The notes under the pieces: model-generated | What the model was told of the DNA's origin: nothing | Seen by the model: the letters and a program-made list of their open reading frames with translations, nothing else | Database searches by the model: none | DNA from: Owenia fusiformis | Taxonomy: Eukaryota > Annelida > Polychaeta > Sabellida > Oweniidae | Length of the DNA: 50,000 bases | Assembly (NCBI GenBank): GCA_903813345.2 | Contig: CAIIXF020000235.1 | Coordinates: 190,659 to 240,658 of the forward strand | Direction of reading: 5' to 3' | In this document: in pieces, positions 10,486 to 22,533 of the stretch | Position numbering within the stretch: position 1 is the stretch's first letter | How the letters are laid out: each line of letters starts with the position of its first letter | Position numbers and translations under genes: made by a program

Positions 10486-12800
10486 TCATAACTTCGTAAT
10501 GTTCATACAAAGCCTTTCTGGCTTTTTAAGACATCGGATGCTTCTTCTTAGCACTGCACTACCTTCTCCCTTATTAGGAGTTAATGTCGGTTTTTGTAGT
10601 GATTTCATCGGAGATGAATGAGCAGATGATCTGACAGGGGTATGATCACCAAGCACCACATTGTCATTGTTCGGTTTAACATGCACTGTATTATCGGGTA
10701 TTATTTGTATTTTATATGGATCATTAGTGTCCTGTTCAGGCAATAGAGGTCTTTGTGAAGTTTTCTGGAGATTTTGACGGTTACGCCTATATATTGCAGA
10801 TTAATTTGCACCAAAAATGATTGATTCTCAGAATTTGTCACTTTAGATATAACCAGAATCACCACCATTCAATTGAACGATTGGGTTTGTAGCATGATGC
10901 TTATTAAAAAATTTGGCATAATTTGCCTTGGCTCCACTGTCTGAAAGCTGAACAGCAGGTATAGTACGGAGATTGGTCTTCAGATTACGTCCCATGAGCC
11001 ACTTGGCGAGAAGAGGAATTTTAGTAGGACCAATAGGGGTACTATGATAGCTTAGTAAGGCTAACCATGGTTCTGTTTGCTTTAGCATCTGTTTGGCAGT
11101 CTGTACAGCCCTTTCTGCTACACCATTTGCAGATGGAAATAGAGGACTTGTCACAAAATAATTTGAACTCGCGAGATAAATACTAAGGTCCGTTGTCGGA
11201 AACTAACAACTCGCATATTCCCTGACGAGTGAATAAAGCCTTTAGCTAATTGATTATTTCCAGTGTTGTTGTTGGCGATGATTGTTGTATTTCGATGAAT
11301 TGCGAAAAATAGTTGAGTACAGTTATGAGATGTTGCTTACCTGAGGAATCACTCAAATCACACGCGATTTTAATCCACGGTCTATCAGGCAACGGAGTTG
11401 GGACCAATGGTTCTTTGCTTTGGCCTCTCAACCTGACATTCTGGGCAAGATTTTACTAAAGTTGCAATTTGAACATTGATACCAGGCCACCACACCGAAA
11501 TTCGCGCACGTTCCCGGCATTTCTGAATTCCCATGTGACCTACGTGTATTGTTTCTAGAATCTCGGTATGCATGCACTCAGGAATTACGATACGACTACC
11601 TAATAGTGACAAACCATGAGACAAACTGAGAGATTCTCGATACTGGAAGTATTCCTTGGCTGGTATTTTGACACTAGTGACACCACTTGGCCAACCATTG
11701 ACTACATACTGCTGTACAAGTTGCAATGTGTCATCTGACAAAGTAGATTCTCTAATTTGATCTAGCTTTCCACTTGACATTGGTTCACATTCTATGACAA
11801 AAGCGGAGACTTCATTCTCTAGCTCTTGTCCTGTTACATTTTGACTTGACATTGAATTTGGCATACATGATGCTCTTGACAATGAATCCGCGATTTACCT
11901 GGGACATAGACAGCCTTTATATTGAAACGCATGAGTTTGAGAAGGAGATGCTGACACCTAACTGGGACTAGGTCAAGATCCTTGGAATTATGAGACTAAC
12001 AAGAGGCTTGTGATCAGTCTCGACTATGACATTCCTCATTCCAGTGAGATAACGACCAAACTTTTCACAAGACCATGTAATACCAAGACATTCCTTCTTA
12101 ATCTGAGCGTATCTTGTTTCACTGGCAGATAGCGATCTGTGACAAACGCTACTGGTTTCCACTGATTTTGATCATAGAGTTGCCAAAAGGCACCACCAAT
12201 CGCATAACTAGATGCATCTGAACTCACACAAGTTTTCTTTAGAGGATCATAATAAGCGAGAACTGGAGAACTTGACAACTTCTCCTTGACTAGCTTGAAT
12301 GACAATTTTTAAGATGACCCCCACACAAACTCTGAATCAGACTTGAGTAACATGTTCAAAGGTTGACATATATCAGATAACTTAAATAGCCTCTACTTTC
12401 TCGGGGTCATTGAACGTCATCAATGATACTAGATGTACATGACGAAACATCGACATTACCACTGAAAAAGATTACGTCATTGACATAGTCGGTCTCAGAA
12501 CAATCAGAGTCTGATACGTAAATTACTTTGTCAACCTGGGCACGACAAACAGACATAAAATGCCATTTTTGTTTTACAAATTTTACATGTTGACTTAGAA
12601 GCTGGATAGACATTATCTTGGGTTTTGTGGACTGAATAACCACAGTTACGACATGGATTCTTCACACTTGGGACATAACTAGACTTTGACTTGGACAGGG
12701 GTTGTGACTGGGACTGTAACGAAGACTTGGGAGACTTAGATTTTGACTGGGACTGAGTTGAGTGAGACTTATGAAGGCTAGGCCTCCTGACAGTCAATAC
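10486..12800 (-). mobile_element. Ty3/Gypsy retrotransposon remnant, deleted for reverse transcriptase
   Basis: Minus-strand frames give, in order: a gag zinc-knuckle region (CRNCGYSVHKTQ ... CKICK, 12531-12797), RNase H pieces (SSDASSYAIGGAF and the TDHKPL block, 11968-12305), the integrase zinc-binding region (GHMGIQKCRERARISVWWPG ... CPEC, about 11400-11882), integrase core pieces (PLPDRPWIKIACDL; SANGVAERAVQTAKQML) and a C-terminal tail (10486-10743). Protease and most of the reverse transcriptase, expected between gag and RNase H, are absent. Frames are broken by shifts. I found no matching LTR pair. It sits in gene A intron 2. Confidence 0.85.
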
Positions 12801-12839
12801 GAAATAAGAGACCAGCTGCTGAGCGGGATGTTAGATTGT

Positions 12840-14925
12840 GGTTTGTCAGAGAAGTTGCAACTCGATTTGCCAATTTGCGAACGTTCCGGGTATTACGTTT
12901 GCCCTTGCATAAGGTGATCTCAAGGTCAAAAGCCAATATCTAAATATTGGAGTTTTAAGGCACTTGGCGACATATGATTGGTTGATCTGAGGTCAAAAGT
13001 ATTTTTATTGGCCAGGGTCATCTCAGGGTGAAGGATGAACATATATGTAGGCTATTTCGCTTTTAGACAAGTTCACCTCGCTTCAAGAATCAGTTAAGGT
13101 CAAACAATTAAGATACATGTATTTAGCATTTTTGAGCGACTTCACGGATGTTTAAATGGCTACATCACTTATACGTGTTCCTAAGTTCAGGTCACTCTGA
13201 CTATTGGGTATGCCTTCTTTCACTAAAACTTTGTAGTATTCCCCTCATTGTACTCTTTCGTTTTCAAAATTCAAGCGAAATTCACTTTGTTTGACTTCCT
13301 GATACCCTAATTGTTCCTGGTTCCAAAATTTACTTGTGAACATCTAAAAGGACTTCAAGGTATTAAGACATTACTGATCGAAGCTTGCAATGGCGGGGCA
13401 TCCCCCCCCCCTTGAGTGCGCCCAGAAAAAATCTCTAAATTTCTACACATAAATGCGTATTCATTCTTTATTTTCACACCCGTTATATAATATATACGAA
13501 CATATGTATTCAAGATGTGAAAGAGTATTGTTTAAAAGACATGACAGCACCCATTTGTTTTAAAGTTTACTTTCCCTTAAGTCTTTCTTTGAAGTTACTT
13601 ATTCTGGGAATTTACGCAAAACATGGTTTTTAATATGATATGACCTTCTTCCGATACATAAATATGCTATTGGAAATTCATTCAAAATCATTGGAATCAC
13701 TTGGCCGGTTTTGCTCAAAAAAGCAAATATGCACGGATGGACAGAATTGTAAATCCAATTCATTCATAATCGGTTAAACCAAAGCAGGAATTGATAGATA
13801 TAACATAGTTAGATGAGAGGCAGCATCCCCCTCAATGTTAAATGCAGGCCCATTAAGCCGTCAACACAAACATTAATGTGGTCTCGTAATTCAAGCAAGT
13901 TGCAGAAATTCCTTCTCGAAGCAGAATTAAGGTTTTGCTAGAACTAGATTTGTGTTACTGTTCACAGAGAAATATATTTCATTTCTTATGGCTTGGGTTT
14001 TTGGAATAATAATGTTATTAATCTTATTTGACTAAGTTTGTTGACAAAATATAAATAAATAGACAGCATACTATCAAAAAATCATGGTTAGATTATTTTG
14101 AGGATGAGATTTTATTGATTTATTTCTGAAAGATTACGCTAATATAAAGAGTTTACAGTAAAAGAAGAAGCCAAACTTTTTTTTACAGAATTTCAGTAGA
14201 GGTAGACTAGAGGATACAGGATAGTTTACTTTGCAAACTCTTGTTGCGATCTTTATATCCTTTTCAGTTGCAAAAGTTTGGTCTTTTTAACATTTTACAA
14301 ATACTTTACAAAGAGTTTGAGTGTACTGTAGGGTCAGGATTATAGTGACTACAAAATGTAGCATTCTCCACAGCTTTACATTTGATCAACATAAGACTTT
14401 TTTATGTTTCATCCATTTGACATTTTTACAGTTAAGTATTCATGTTTATGCCTTATAAATGCTGAGTAGTTGCACTCTTCCAAGATTCCTACTACAGAGG
14501 TAGTAGATGACAAAACTGGCTTAACTGCTGATGATCTACATTCTTGTTTTGTCACAACGTATTTAATATTACAGACAGATGTTAAAATCATAATTATATC
14601 ATTAAAGAGACAATTCAATTTCCAACAACATGATATATAATGTATTTCATATAATAATGTACTTGTTTTAAACCAACATTTCGATTACCACGGGGGTCAA
14701 AATCATTATTTACAAATTGCTGAATACAGAATGCTAAGAGTAAGAACTGACCAGCTAGATATAACCCCTTTGTCTATCCAAGTGGATATAATTCTTATTA
14801 TAGACGGTCAAAATTGATGATTTATGTATCAAATGAAAGCAAATCTAAAATATAATATTATTAAGATATGTTACCATTTTAATAGGTATGGGTAATATAG
14901 CCTTAATGATTTACTGAAGTCTGTA
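12840..14925. other. Intronic AT-rich stretch
   Basis: No gene recognised. It contains two copies of a short phrase (TGATCTCAAGGTCAAAAG at about 12915 and TGATCTGAGGTCAAAAG at about 12983) next to the Gypsy 5' side. These could be part of its decayed LTR. There is also a C10 run at about 13402. Confidence 0.4.
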
Positions 14926-14932
14926 TCATATA

Positions 14933-15174
14933 CAGGGTGAGCCAAAAAGGTAACCCAAACAAATAGATCTTACACCCCAGTCACATTTGTCGTACGGCAG
15001 CCGTATGTCGACCGCAAAATATACCACAATCACCCAATAAACCCCTTGGCATTTTACATTTGGAGCTATTTAATAGAAATTGTGTATATTAATAGCCCTT
15101 GAAGTCCCAAAGAGTTAAAACAAGAGATTAGTGGGAAATGAGAGCTAGTACACAAGTGATTTTGGCACACCTTG
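14933..15174. mobile_element. Short mariner-like copy flanked by TA
   Basis: It begins CAGGGTGAGCCAAAAAGGTAACCC and ends TTTGGCACACCTTG, each flanked by TA. The same ends border the 589-bp copy at 39218-39806. Inside, the sequence before the right end resembles the 3' end of a mariner transposase gene. It is an internally deleted, non-autonomous copy. Confidence 0.75.
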
Positions 15175-16099
15175 TATGTTCTATTTTCAGCATTGCTTAA
15201 TGGTTCTTTATGTTTTCATTTATAAATTAAAAATCTCACTTGCAATACAAGGCAAATATACCTAATCTCCATGTGCTGTGTTAAATGGAATATTTTTTTC
15301 CAAATGTTGAAACTTTACAATGTCAAAATTCTTTGTGCACTATTTGTCTAGCTTAAACCATAGATAAATGACAAATTTGGGCAAAAGAATCAAGGTGATT
15401 GGCAAATAGGGGGCAATGTTATGGTAGTCGGAAGTTATAAAATCCATAAAATAAAGCCCATACACTAGTGACAGTTACCTTGTTTCTGATACTGCAGATA
15501 CTGCAAAGTGATCATTATTACTCTGTTTGATACATAGTGATTCAGCACTATTATATATTCCGTTTCCAATATGCTTGATTTGATGAAAATCTGGCTACTC
15601 TTCACTATTTTCTGAAAGGAGCACGTTGGTAACCGCAAACATTTTTAGAAGGTTATATCTTGGATCATGACTGCTTTCTAATAATGAAGATAGGTTTATA
15701 TTTTAGATCAATTCATTATCTCAAAGAAAATTATATACAGTAATAATAAAGTCAAACAAACTCGGAGATATTTAACTAGCAATCAACCCATCAACCCATT
15801 TTCCCCAAAGATGTTGACCCTATTTTTACCAAAAATGCAATCATTTTTTACAATGTTTAATAATTTACTATCCTTTATTTTGAATAAGTTCTTGAAAGAA
15901 AACTTAATTACTTTAAGATAAGTGTTCCCTTTGTAATTTCTCCATTGAAAAAGCTCATGCTATTAATTGGTTTCAGTAAATCGAAGTGTGTAAAATTAAA
16001 CTCAATTTTGAGCAAACACTAAATTTTAAAATAAATGTAACCTTTTCCGGTTCGAGAGTTGAACCATGATACTTTGGAAATCAATGTACCTTTAAAATG

Positions 16100-16340
16100 A
16101 TATATGACACATACTATGACGACACTGGTATATGTCTGCATAGGGGGCCCCATACTTTCGGGACACCCTGCAGATGCTTCATTTCACTCAGGCGTTGTTT
16201 CCTTTTTGCATTTCCCGCTGCCCGGTCATGCAAAGATTTGGAAACAGCACCTTCAAGGAATGATTCAGCAAACAATGCACAGAGACCAAGGCTTATGGTC
16301 CCAGATGGGACCATTTTTACAAGGAAAATGGTCTTCTAAA
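16100..16340. other. GC-richer segment of unknown origin
   Basis: Open in three frames and richer in GC than its surroundings. The minus-strand reading (ESFLEGAVSKSLHDRAAGNA...) looks somewhat protein-like. A phrase GGTGTCCCGAAAGTATGG resembles a mariner-type end. Probably a piece of a decayed transposon. Not assigned. Confidence 0.3.
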
Positions 16341-16461
16341 TGTGTATCAATAATTATAATCAACAGATAGAGTAGAATATGCTAGTCATAATAAGATTTT
16401 ACATAAACAACTATAAAAACAATCGATTTAAGGCACAATATCTTTATTTAGTAATTACAAA

Positions 16462-16737
16462 TTATCTTTTGAAAACTTTTAAACTTTTTCCATTCACTGT
16501 CTGTTTTAAGATTTTGCCAGTCTTGTTTCTCAGTCGATAACCACTCGTACCTACGTGTTCCACGACTTCATAAGGGCCAATCAAAGGGATTTCGTTTTTG
16601 CCTCCCTTGCGGTCGTCCCTGCGCAAATTTTTCTTCAATACCATAGTCATGCCCAACCATCGACAACGCACAGTGACAAAATATACCGTCGTACACTTCA
16701 AATGTACGGTGTCACTATTGTAACTGATATGAAGCAA
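16462..16737 (-). mobile_element. Ty3/Gypsy integrase C-terminal fragment
   Basis: The minus-strand frame encodes RRDDRKGGKNEIPLIGPYEV, then GYRLRNKTGKILKQTVNGK and LKVFKR before its stop. The pattern RKGGK-x-GPY-x-G-Y-L-N-G-LK is the SH3-like C-terminal region of Gypsy-type integrases, also seen in captured host copies. Upstream integrase blocks are absent. It is an isolated fragment, apparently separate from the Gypsy remnant at 10.5-12.8 kb. Confidence 0.7.
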
Positions 16738-17796
16738 AAACGATGATGTGCATGGGTGTGGTGTAGGTTTTAGAAATTGAGGAATCTGAGGAATACTTAA
16801 GGGATTTTATGTTTAATTTCGTGTGTATTCGATTTGGAAGACATTTACCTTTCTAATTCCGTGGAAAGATTTTCGGGCAGTGCTCGAGTTTTTTCGTTGT
16901 AAATCTCACATTTCCTTTGGTCATTTTTTCCCCTGTTGCCTAAGAGTGTCGATTACAAAATTAAGGTCGGTTGAAGATCTAATAAATATTCACGTTTTTG
17001 CTCAAATAATAAAAATAAGAAAATCATAAATGTACGATGTCATCTCGATGTACGTTGTCCCATTGAACTTACAAATCTGAATTCACAGTTAACCCTTATG
17101 TAGACAACGTATTTTTCATAACACTAAGGGACAGGGGGATCAGATTCATTTAAAACTGAAACGGAACAATCCAGTATTTATTTACTAATTCAACTTGATT
17201 TAACTATATTGAACCTCTGCACTTTCCAGATATAGCATAAACGGGATTTCGAAAGTTATCTTCGATTAGCTAATATATGTCTCTCCATGAACTCCTTAAG
17301 GTTATTAAAATTTATAAAAGTGCAACATAACGTAACGTACCGACGCCGAATGGTCAAAGAGGTTAGAAGATAACTACCCCCGGGGAAATATTAATCACCA
17401 TATCAACACTTTCATAAAATAAAATAGCATTCAACAAGAGGTAAAAAATCACTTTTACCTGTTTATCTGTACCAGGGATACATGAACATGTAAGTTGAAC
17501 ATCACTTGTTACTCATGAAACCCTTAATGCGTTTTGAAATTAAATCATTGCATTGTTTACATTTCAATTACAGGGATAACGTACATTGGAGATGACAACG
17601 TACATTTTTGATTTTTTAAATTATACCAAATACATGAATATTTATTAAACACCTTCAACCGTTACCTCGAAATGTCCAATATATGCGTTTACCTTAAGCA
17701 TAGCAAAGGGTCCAGCTATGCATGATTAGAAACATTAAAGAAGATTGATTATAAAAAATAACGTCTCCCTTATATACACACAAGAATAAAATGAAA

Positions 17797-17912
17797 CACA
17801 AGGCGCTTTGACGGGGATTCGAACCTAAAGATGAGAAATAATATCTAACAAATATATAATAGATTATATACAGTACTTACCAGCGCCTCTATCCATTCAG
17901 CCACAGCAGTTG
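17797..17912 (-). repeat. tRNA-like sequence with separated A and B boxes
   Basis: On the minus strand CTGTGGCTGAATGGATAGAGGCGC gives an A box, and AGGTTCGAATCCCCGTCAAAGCGCC gives a B box plus a T-arm-like end. They are separated by about 50 bp of AT-rich sequence, longer than in a normal tRNA. It is a tRNA-derived element or a tRNA pseudogene with an insertion. An intron-bearing functional tRNA seems unlikely because no good anticodon stem is visible. Confidence 0.5.
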
Positions 17913-18104
17913 GAATGAAAAACGGCTTTGATTATTGCTATATATTATAATGTATATACTATATAGTTTTATAATGTAGAGGACAATTAACCCTGCTTCT
18001 GATGTGACAGAAATGGTTGTCCCCTCGGTGTGAATTGTCCTAGGGACACTATATATAACATAGGACAATGAATACTAGGGATAAAGGTACTAGTACTGCA
18101 TTTC

Positions 18105-18182
18105 AATAATGGTCCCCCTTGGACCTAAATCCCTAGGAACCCCGGTCCGTAGGGGGACATTCATTCCCAGGGGACCATTATT
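18105..18182. repeat. Inverted repeat, 13-bp arms
   Basis: AATAATGGTCCCC (18105-18117) is matched by GGGGACCATTATT (18170-18182). The loop is itself rich in CCTAGG/GGTCC half-palindromes. Probably a small fold-back element. It lies just 3' of the gene A Death-domain exon, inside intron 2. Confidence 0.6.
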
Positions 18183-18272
18183 TCTGTAACACCGGCGCTG
18201 GCTTTATTGGAAAATAGATTTAGAACCCTGGGATCAAATTCCCATTATAAAACACATAACATGTACCCATAC

Positions 18273-18566
18273 CTGCTGCTGACTTACTAGATTTCTTTTT
18301 TTCTCCCCTGATTGTAGTGGCAAGATCTACCATTCCTATCATCTGGAGTGCATCTGCCAGTATCCCTCTTTTGTCAGCATAACTTCTCTGTCTTTGCCTC
18401 CATTTGTGTAATATCAGGAACCCCCATAAAGAAGAATCGTTGGGGTTGCTTGTTTTAATGCCTTCGACCTCTACATAGCTGAGGCCAAGTTCGATGCCGA
18501 GTTTTACGTATAAGTTTGCTTCTATTTGATTTGCTATTCTAAGCAGATACCTATCATCAATATCAT
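18273..18566 (-). CDS. Gene A exon 2: Death domain
   Basis: This is a phase 1-1 exon of 294 nt, with acceptor CCATTTCAG and donor GTATGG. The product begins DDIDDRYLLRIANQIEANLY. It continues with VKLGIELGLSYVEVEGI, then LWGFLILHKWRQRQ, then GILADALQMIGMVDLATTI, and ends in a lysine/serine tail (GEKKKSSKSAA). This is the classical Death-domain layout: helix 1 L-x-x-I-A, helix 2-3 LG-x-x-LGLS-x-x-E-x-E-x-I, helix 5 L-x-x-W, helix 6 L-x-x-A-L-x-x-I-x-x-x-D-L-A. The whole six-helix domain of about 85 residues fits in this one exon. Death domains mediate homotypic assembly of cell-death and innate-immunity complexes. No start codon occurs in this exon, so it needs exon 1. Confidence 0.85.
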
Positions 18567-18599
18567 CTGAAATGGAAAGATTTATAATATTATAATTCT

Positions 18600-19950
18600 A
18601 AACATAAAGAATGTATTTTGAAAGGTATATTAAATAAGACTTCGAATGATATTGTTGATTTTCATCCATCCGATTCTGCTGCCAGTTCATGACATGAAAG
18701 AGTGTTGTTACCGACATTAGGACTTTTCACTTACTTTTTATCATTGATATTTCTATTCAAAAGCATATTGAAAAGTCATCATCGAAACTCTCCATTTGTT
18801 TAGGTTAATTGCTTTAGCATCTAAATAGTATCCTTTACATATATTTCATCCGTTATAAATATATAAGCACTAGTGCCAAAGGGAAAGTACCAAAAGTTGT
18901 AATGGAACTTAGCAAAAAAAGCAAATTCTAAATGCATAACAGTCAAGAAAAACAAACCCCATATATCCCAAAACCATGATCTAACGTGAAAGGAAACAAT
19001 GTCTAATACCCCCTTTCCCCCATCATTCAAGAACCAATATCACACTCTAAGACCAGAAGACCAAGGGACATTTCATTCATACTGAAGTCATTACAATACA
19101 TGTTGAAGAAAAAATTAGAAATTGATAGCCAATAACTCATAACCTCAAAAATAGTTTTAGATACAAGTACTCATTCAAGATAGAGCATTCAGTCTCAAAG
19201 ATGAGGGATAGATAAAATCCAGTCTCCAAGTCCATAGGCGTTTCAAAGGCTCAACATCCATTCACAAAAGCTGTCGTCATAATCCATGAAACACAATAAT
19301 TCACAATGGTCATCAGGAGATAACTATTGCTGGTTTCGATCCCTATTTCTCAACCATTAATGCCATAGCCGGGATCCACCTCAAAAGGTGCCAAGTGAAA
19401 ATATTGTGAGTTCAGCGCCAATGTCTTAAACAATTCCTACATCCTTCAGCATCTCAAGTGGTAAAACTAAAAACTTCGAATTTAATGATTTGTATTTTTC
19501 AGCAAAGCCCAGAAAATATTTCTTAAGCTTTATACAAGTATAACGTTGACCGAAAAGTTTGATCACTAAATTATTGTGTCTTGATTTTGAAATCTAAACA
19601 TTTAGAGGCATTTTGGTTTTTATATGAACGTTTCTGAAAACCAATTAAAAAATTAAACAGTGCTTAATGAGTTATACCACCCACTGTGAGTTTGGAGTCC
19701 ACTTTGGTCTTATTTTCATTTGTTTTTACTTATTTATTATCTATTTAAAAGAAATTAAAAAATATCTTTTGAAAAATGACCCCTGCGTAATCCCAAATAA
19801 ATTGATAAACGGTAATGCTGTGTGATGCTCAACAAGCAAAAATATGTCCAGTGATATTAAATCTAGCAATACAATATATTTAAAAAATGGAGCTTCAACA
19901 GGAGGAAGTTATTAAAATGTTGTCAATTCCTTTAGTACTAATATTGGAAT
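18600..19950. other. Intron 1 sequence, no gene recognised
   Basis: AT-rich sequence between the Death-domain exon and the nested transposons. I see no exon or clear repeat in it. Confidence 0.4.
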
Positions 19951-20061
19951 AGATAGTAGCCTGGACAGAATTGTCCAATTGTCACTTTTTCTTTAATAAC
20001 TTTTTTAATTTTCAGTATTATCAAAATCTGATTACATATTTGAAAGCAAGAGTAAAATTCT

Positions 20062-22533
20062 TACGTTTTGACAACAGTTCCAATACCACAAGACAACACA
20101 TTAAAAGACCTAGAAGACCTCCTATACAATTTTATATGGTCAAATAAAAATGACAAAATTGCAAGAGCAACGCTCAGGAGAACAACAGAAGAAGGAGGAC
20201 TAGATATGACACACCTTGAATCGTATGCAAAAAAACTAAAGCTAAAGTGGTTGCGTAAACTAAAAGATGAAGACTGTAACAGTAAGTGGAAAAGAATCTG
20301 GATGAGCAAACTAGATAAAAACAGAGACAATAACATTTTAGAGTATAACATTGAAAACAAGTCGGAAGTAATTACAACTAATTTGAAAAGCTTGGATGAA
20401 GTTCTTAAAATATGGCACGAGGTAAAATACATAAAAGAACAGGATATTGACAACCCCTCCAATGAAATCATATGGAACAATGACTGTATAAAGCAAAACA
20501 AAAACCCGCTTCAAAATAAAGAATGGGAAAGGAAAGGTATAACAAGAATTAAGCACTTATACCTAAATGGTCACTTGAAAAGTTATGATCAACTAAGAAA
20601 TCAATATAATTTAAAAAACCAGACATTTCTCATCTACCACACTCACGGGTAACTAGAGTATCCGCGTATATTGAGTATGACCGGTTCTTAGGCTACGAAT
20701 ATGACCTGTTTTGGAAAGTCATGAGAGGCGCAGCTGCTTAAAAATGGAAAATAAAGGTTAACTTCTATATTATCCTTTTTGAAATTGTGTTTGTTGAATA
20801 TAGTTTATGCTGTATTTAATAGTAATGTAACAAAAAAATGTTAAACATGAGCTATTTTAGCAATGTAACTGTTCATAATGGAATATCAATCAGAAAGTAC
20901 AGATTTCTCGCCTTAGAGCCAAATCATTAATATCACAGTAGAAAAAAACAAATCCCAAACCTTTTTATGGCTAACCTGAACAAGATCTCCAAATCTCAGT
21001 TTATATGATCCCCCGTAGAGTGAGCAAGAGAAGGATTTATCTTTTCCCAGAGGATACGCTTGTGAAATGTCATGGAAACGAGTGTAACACGGCCCACTGA
21101 TTGTTTCACAATCGTATTCTCCAATAATGGGGCACCAGTGACATTCGTATTCTCAAAAATTCAAAGATGTATCATATTTGGACAGAGCAGGCTAAATTAT
21201 TTTAAATATTCATGACTAATTCGTAGATCTAGCTATATATTATACATAAGATGTGTCATCCTCTTCGGAGTTGCGTTGTGTTACACTAAAACTGATCAAA
21301 GATGCTGGAAACTAGGATTTTACGGCTTCAATCTAATACTAATACGTTTTCTCTTGATTAAGGCCCTTTGTGATATGCCTGGCATTATAAGTATACCAAG
21401 TATCATTCATTGACCAAGTAGGATAAAAAGGAAACGTTCGAAAGTGTTCATAAAAAGCAAGTACTCACCTCGTCTGTTTATAGGAACAGAAATACGGTCA
21501 CACTCGTAAGCTTAGAACCGGTCATACTCAATATACGCGGATACTCTAGTATCCCGTGACACTGTTATAAGAAGCATACCACCAAGGTGGAAAACCATTA
21601 TGACAAACATCAACTTACAAGATGACCAAGATAATATTGAGAGGTTAAAAACATGGGACAATAAAAAAACTTAGCAAAAGCTCAGCAAAAAATACAAGCA
21701 AAAGACCCCTACAGGTCAAACCAAATGGAGAGACTACTTCCAAAAAGACACAGAATGGAAGAAAATATATAATCTAATAAACATACTGACAAAAGATACG
21801 AGAATAAAATATTTTCAGTATAGGATACTAAATAGGGCAATGTACTTCAGGAAAATACTTTTCAAAATGAAAAAAGTAAAAACCCAAACATGCGTACTGT
21901 GCAATAGCAACCAAATAGACGATATAGAACATGGCTTCCTGAAATGCCAAGTGATGGAAGATTTCAAACAACAATGTTACAGACTCCTGAACGAAGAGAT
22001 ACCTGATGACCAAGATTTTATATAAGGATCTCCAAAATTGTCTATCAGCCAAAACCTAACTACATTACTAATAAAAAGATTCATGTACATTAATAAATTG
22101 GAAGAAAAAGCACCTACCATAAATGCTTTTCAAAGATACTTAATAAGAGAAAAAAAGACAAATATATTGCAAAAACACATGGACAAGAAGAATTGCATGA
22201 CAGAAAATGGAATGTAATAAATTCAATGATAGAAAATTATGTATAACCCCCTTTCTGAGCAGGAAACCAAATACTCCGAAACATACATACTGGGCCAGAA
22301 AGGGGGTAAAAAGAAGACCTAAATAGAAAAATCAAACTCTCACATTTTGATGTTTTGACCCACTATACTTAGATCTAGTATTATAGCCTCTCCCCTCCCC
22401 TGTAACCCCCTTATATACATTCTTATAAAAATAAGAGCGACCCTAATTATATTTGTATTAACTGTATTATCATGTAACCATACATTATAATGTAAATCTA
22501 AAACTTGAATAGAAAAAATTAAAAAAATTAAAA
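20062..22533 (+). mobile_element. 5'-truncated L1/Tx1-like LINE inserted in the outer element
   Basis: It is flanked by a perfect 14-bp direct repeat AAGAGTAAAATTCT (20048-20061 and 22534-22547). It ends in an A-rich tail just before the second copy, which is the hallmark of target-primed insertion. The plus-strand protein resembles the region after the reverse transcriptase of L1-type ORF2: LLYNFIWSNKNDKIAR, TTEEGGLDMTHLESYAKKLK and KLKWLRKL at the start. Near the end there is a C-x2-C-x8-H-x4-C knuckle in CVLCNSNQIDDIEHGFLKC. A TAG stop after DNKKT and a 915-bp insertion make it non-functional. Confidence 0.9.
20644..21558. mobile_element. 915-bp inverted-repeat element inside the LINE
   Basis: The terminal inverted repeats are about 63 bp (left CACGGGTAACTAGAGTATCC..., right its inverse with a few changes). 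They are flanked by the 5-bp direct repeat ACACT (20639-20643 and 21559-21563). Conceptually removing the element and one ACACT restores the LINE frame across the site (...LIYHT followed by VIRSIPPRWK), which confirms the borders. A 5-bp target duplication with ends starting CAC suggests a Transib- or Chapaev-like non-autonomous element. No transposase is visible. Confidence 0.8.

Noticed and set aside
10486-12800. Intact LTR retrotransposon
   Set aside because: No matching LTRs were found, frames are shifted and the reverse transcriptase is missing.
16104-16370. 88-codon plus-strand frame as a gene
   Set aside because: Three frames are open at once in this GC-richer piece and none shows a domain. 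More likely transposon debris.
20061-20501. 146-codon minus-strand frame
   Set aside because: It is the antisense shadow of the LINE ORF2 fragment on the plus strand.
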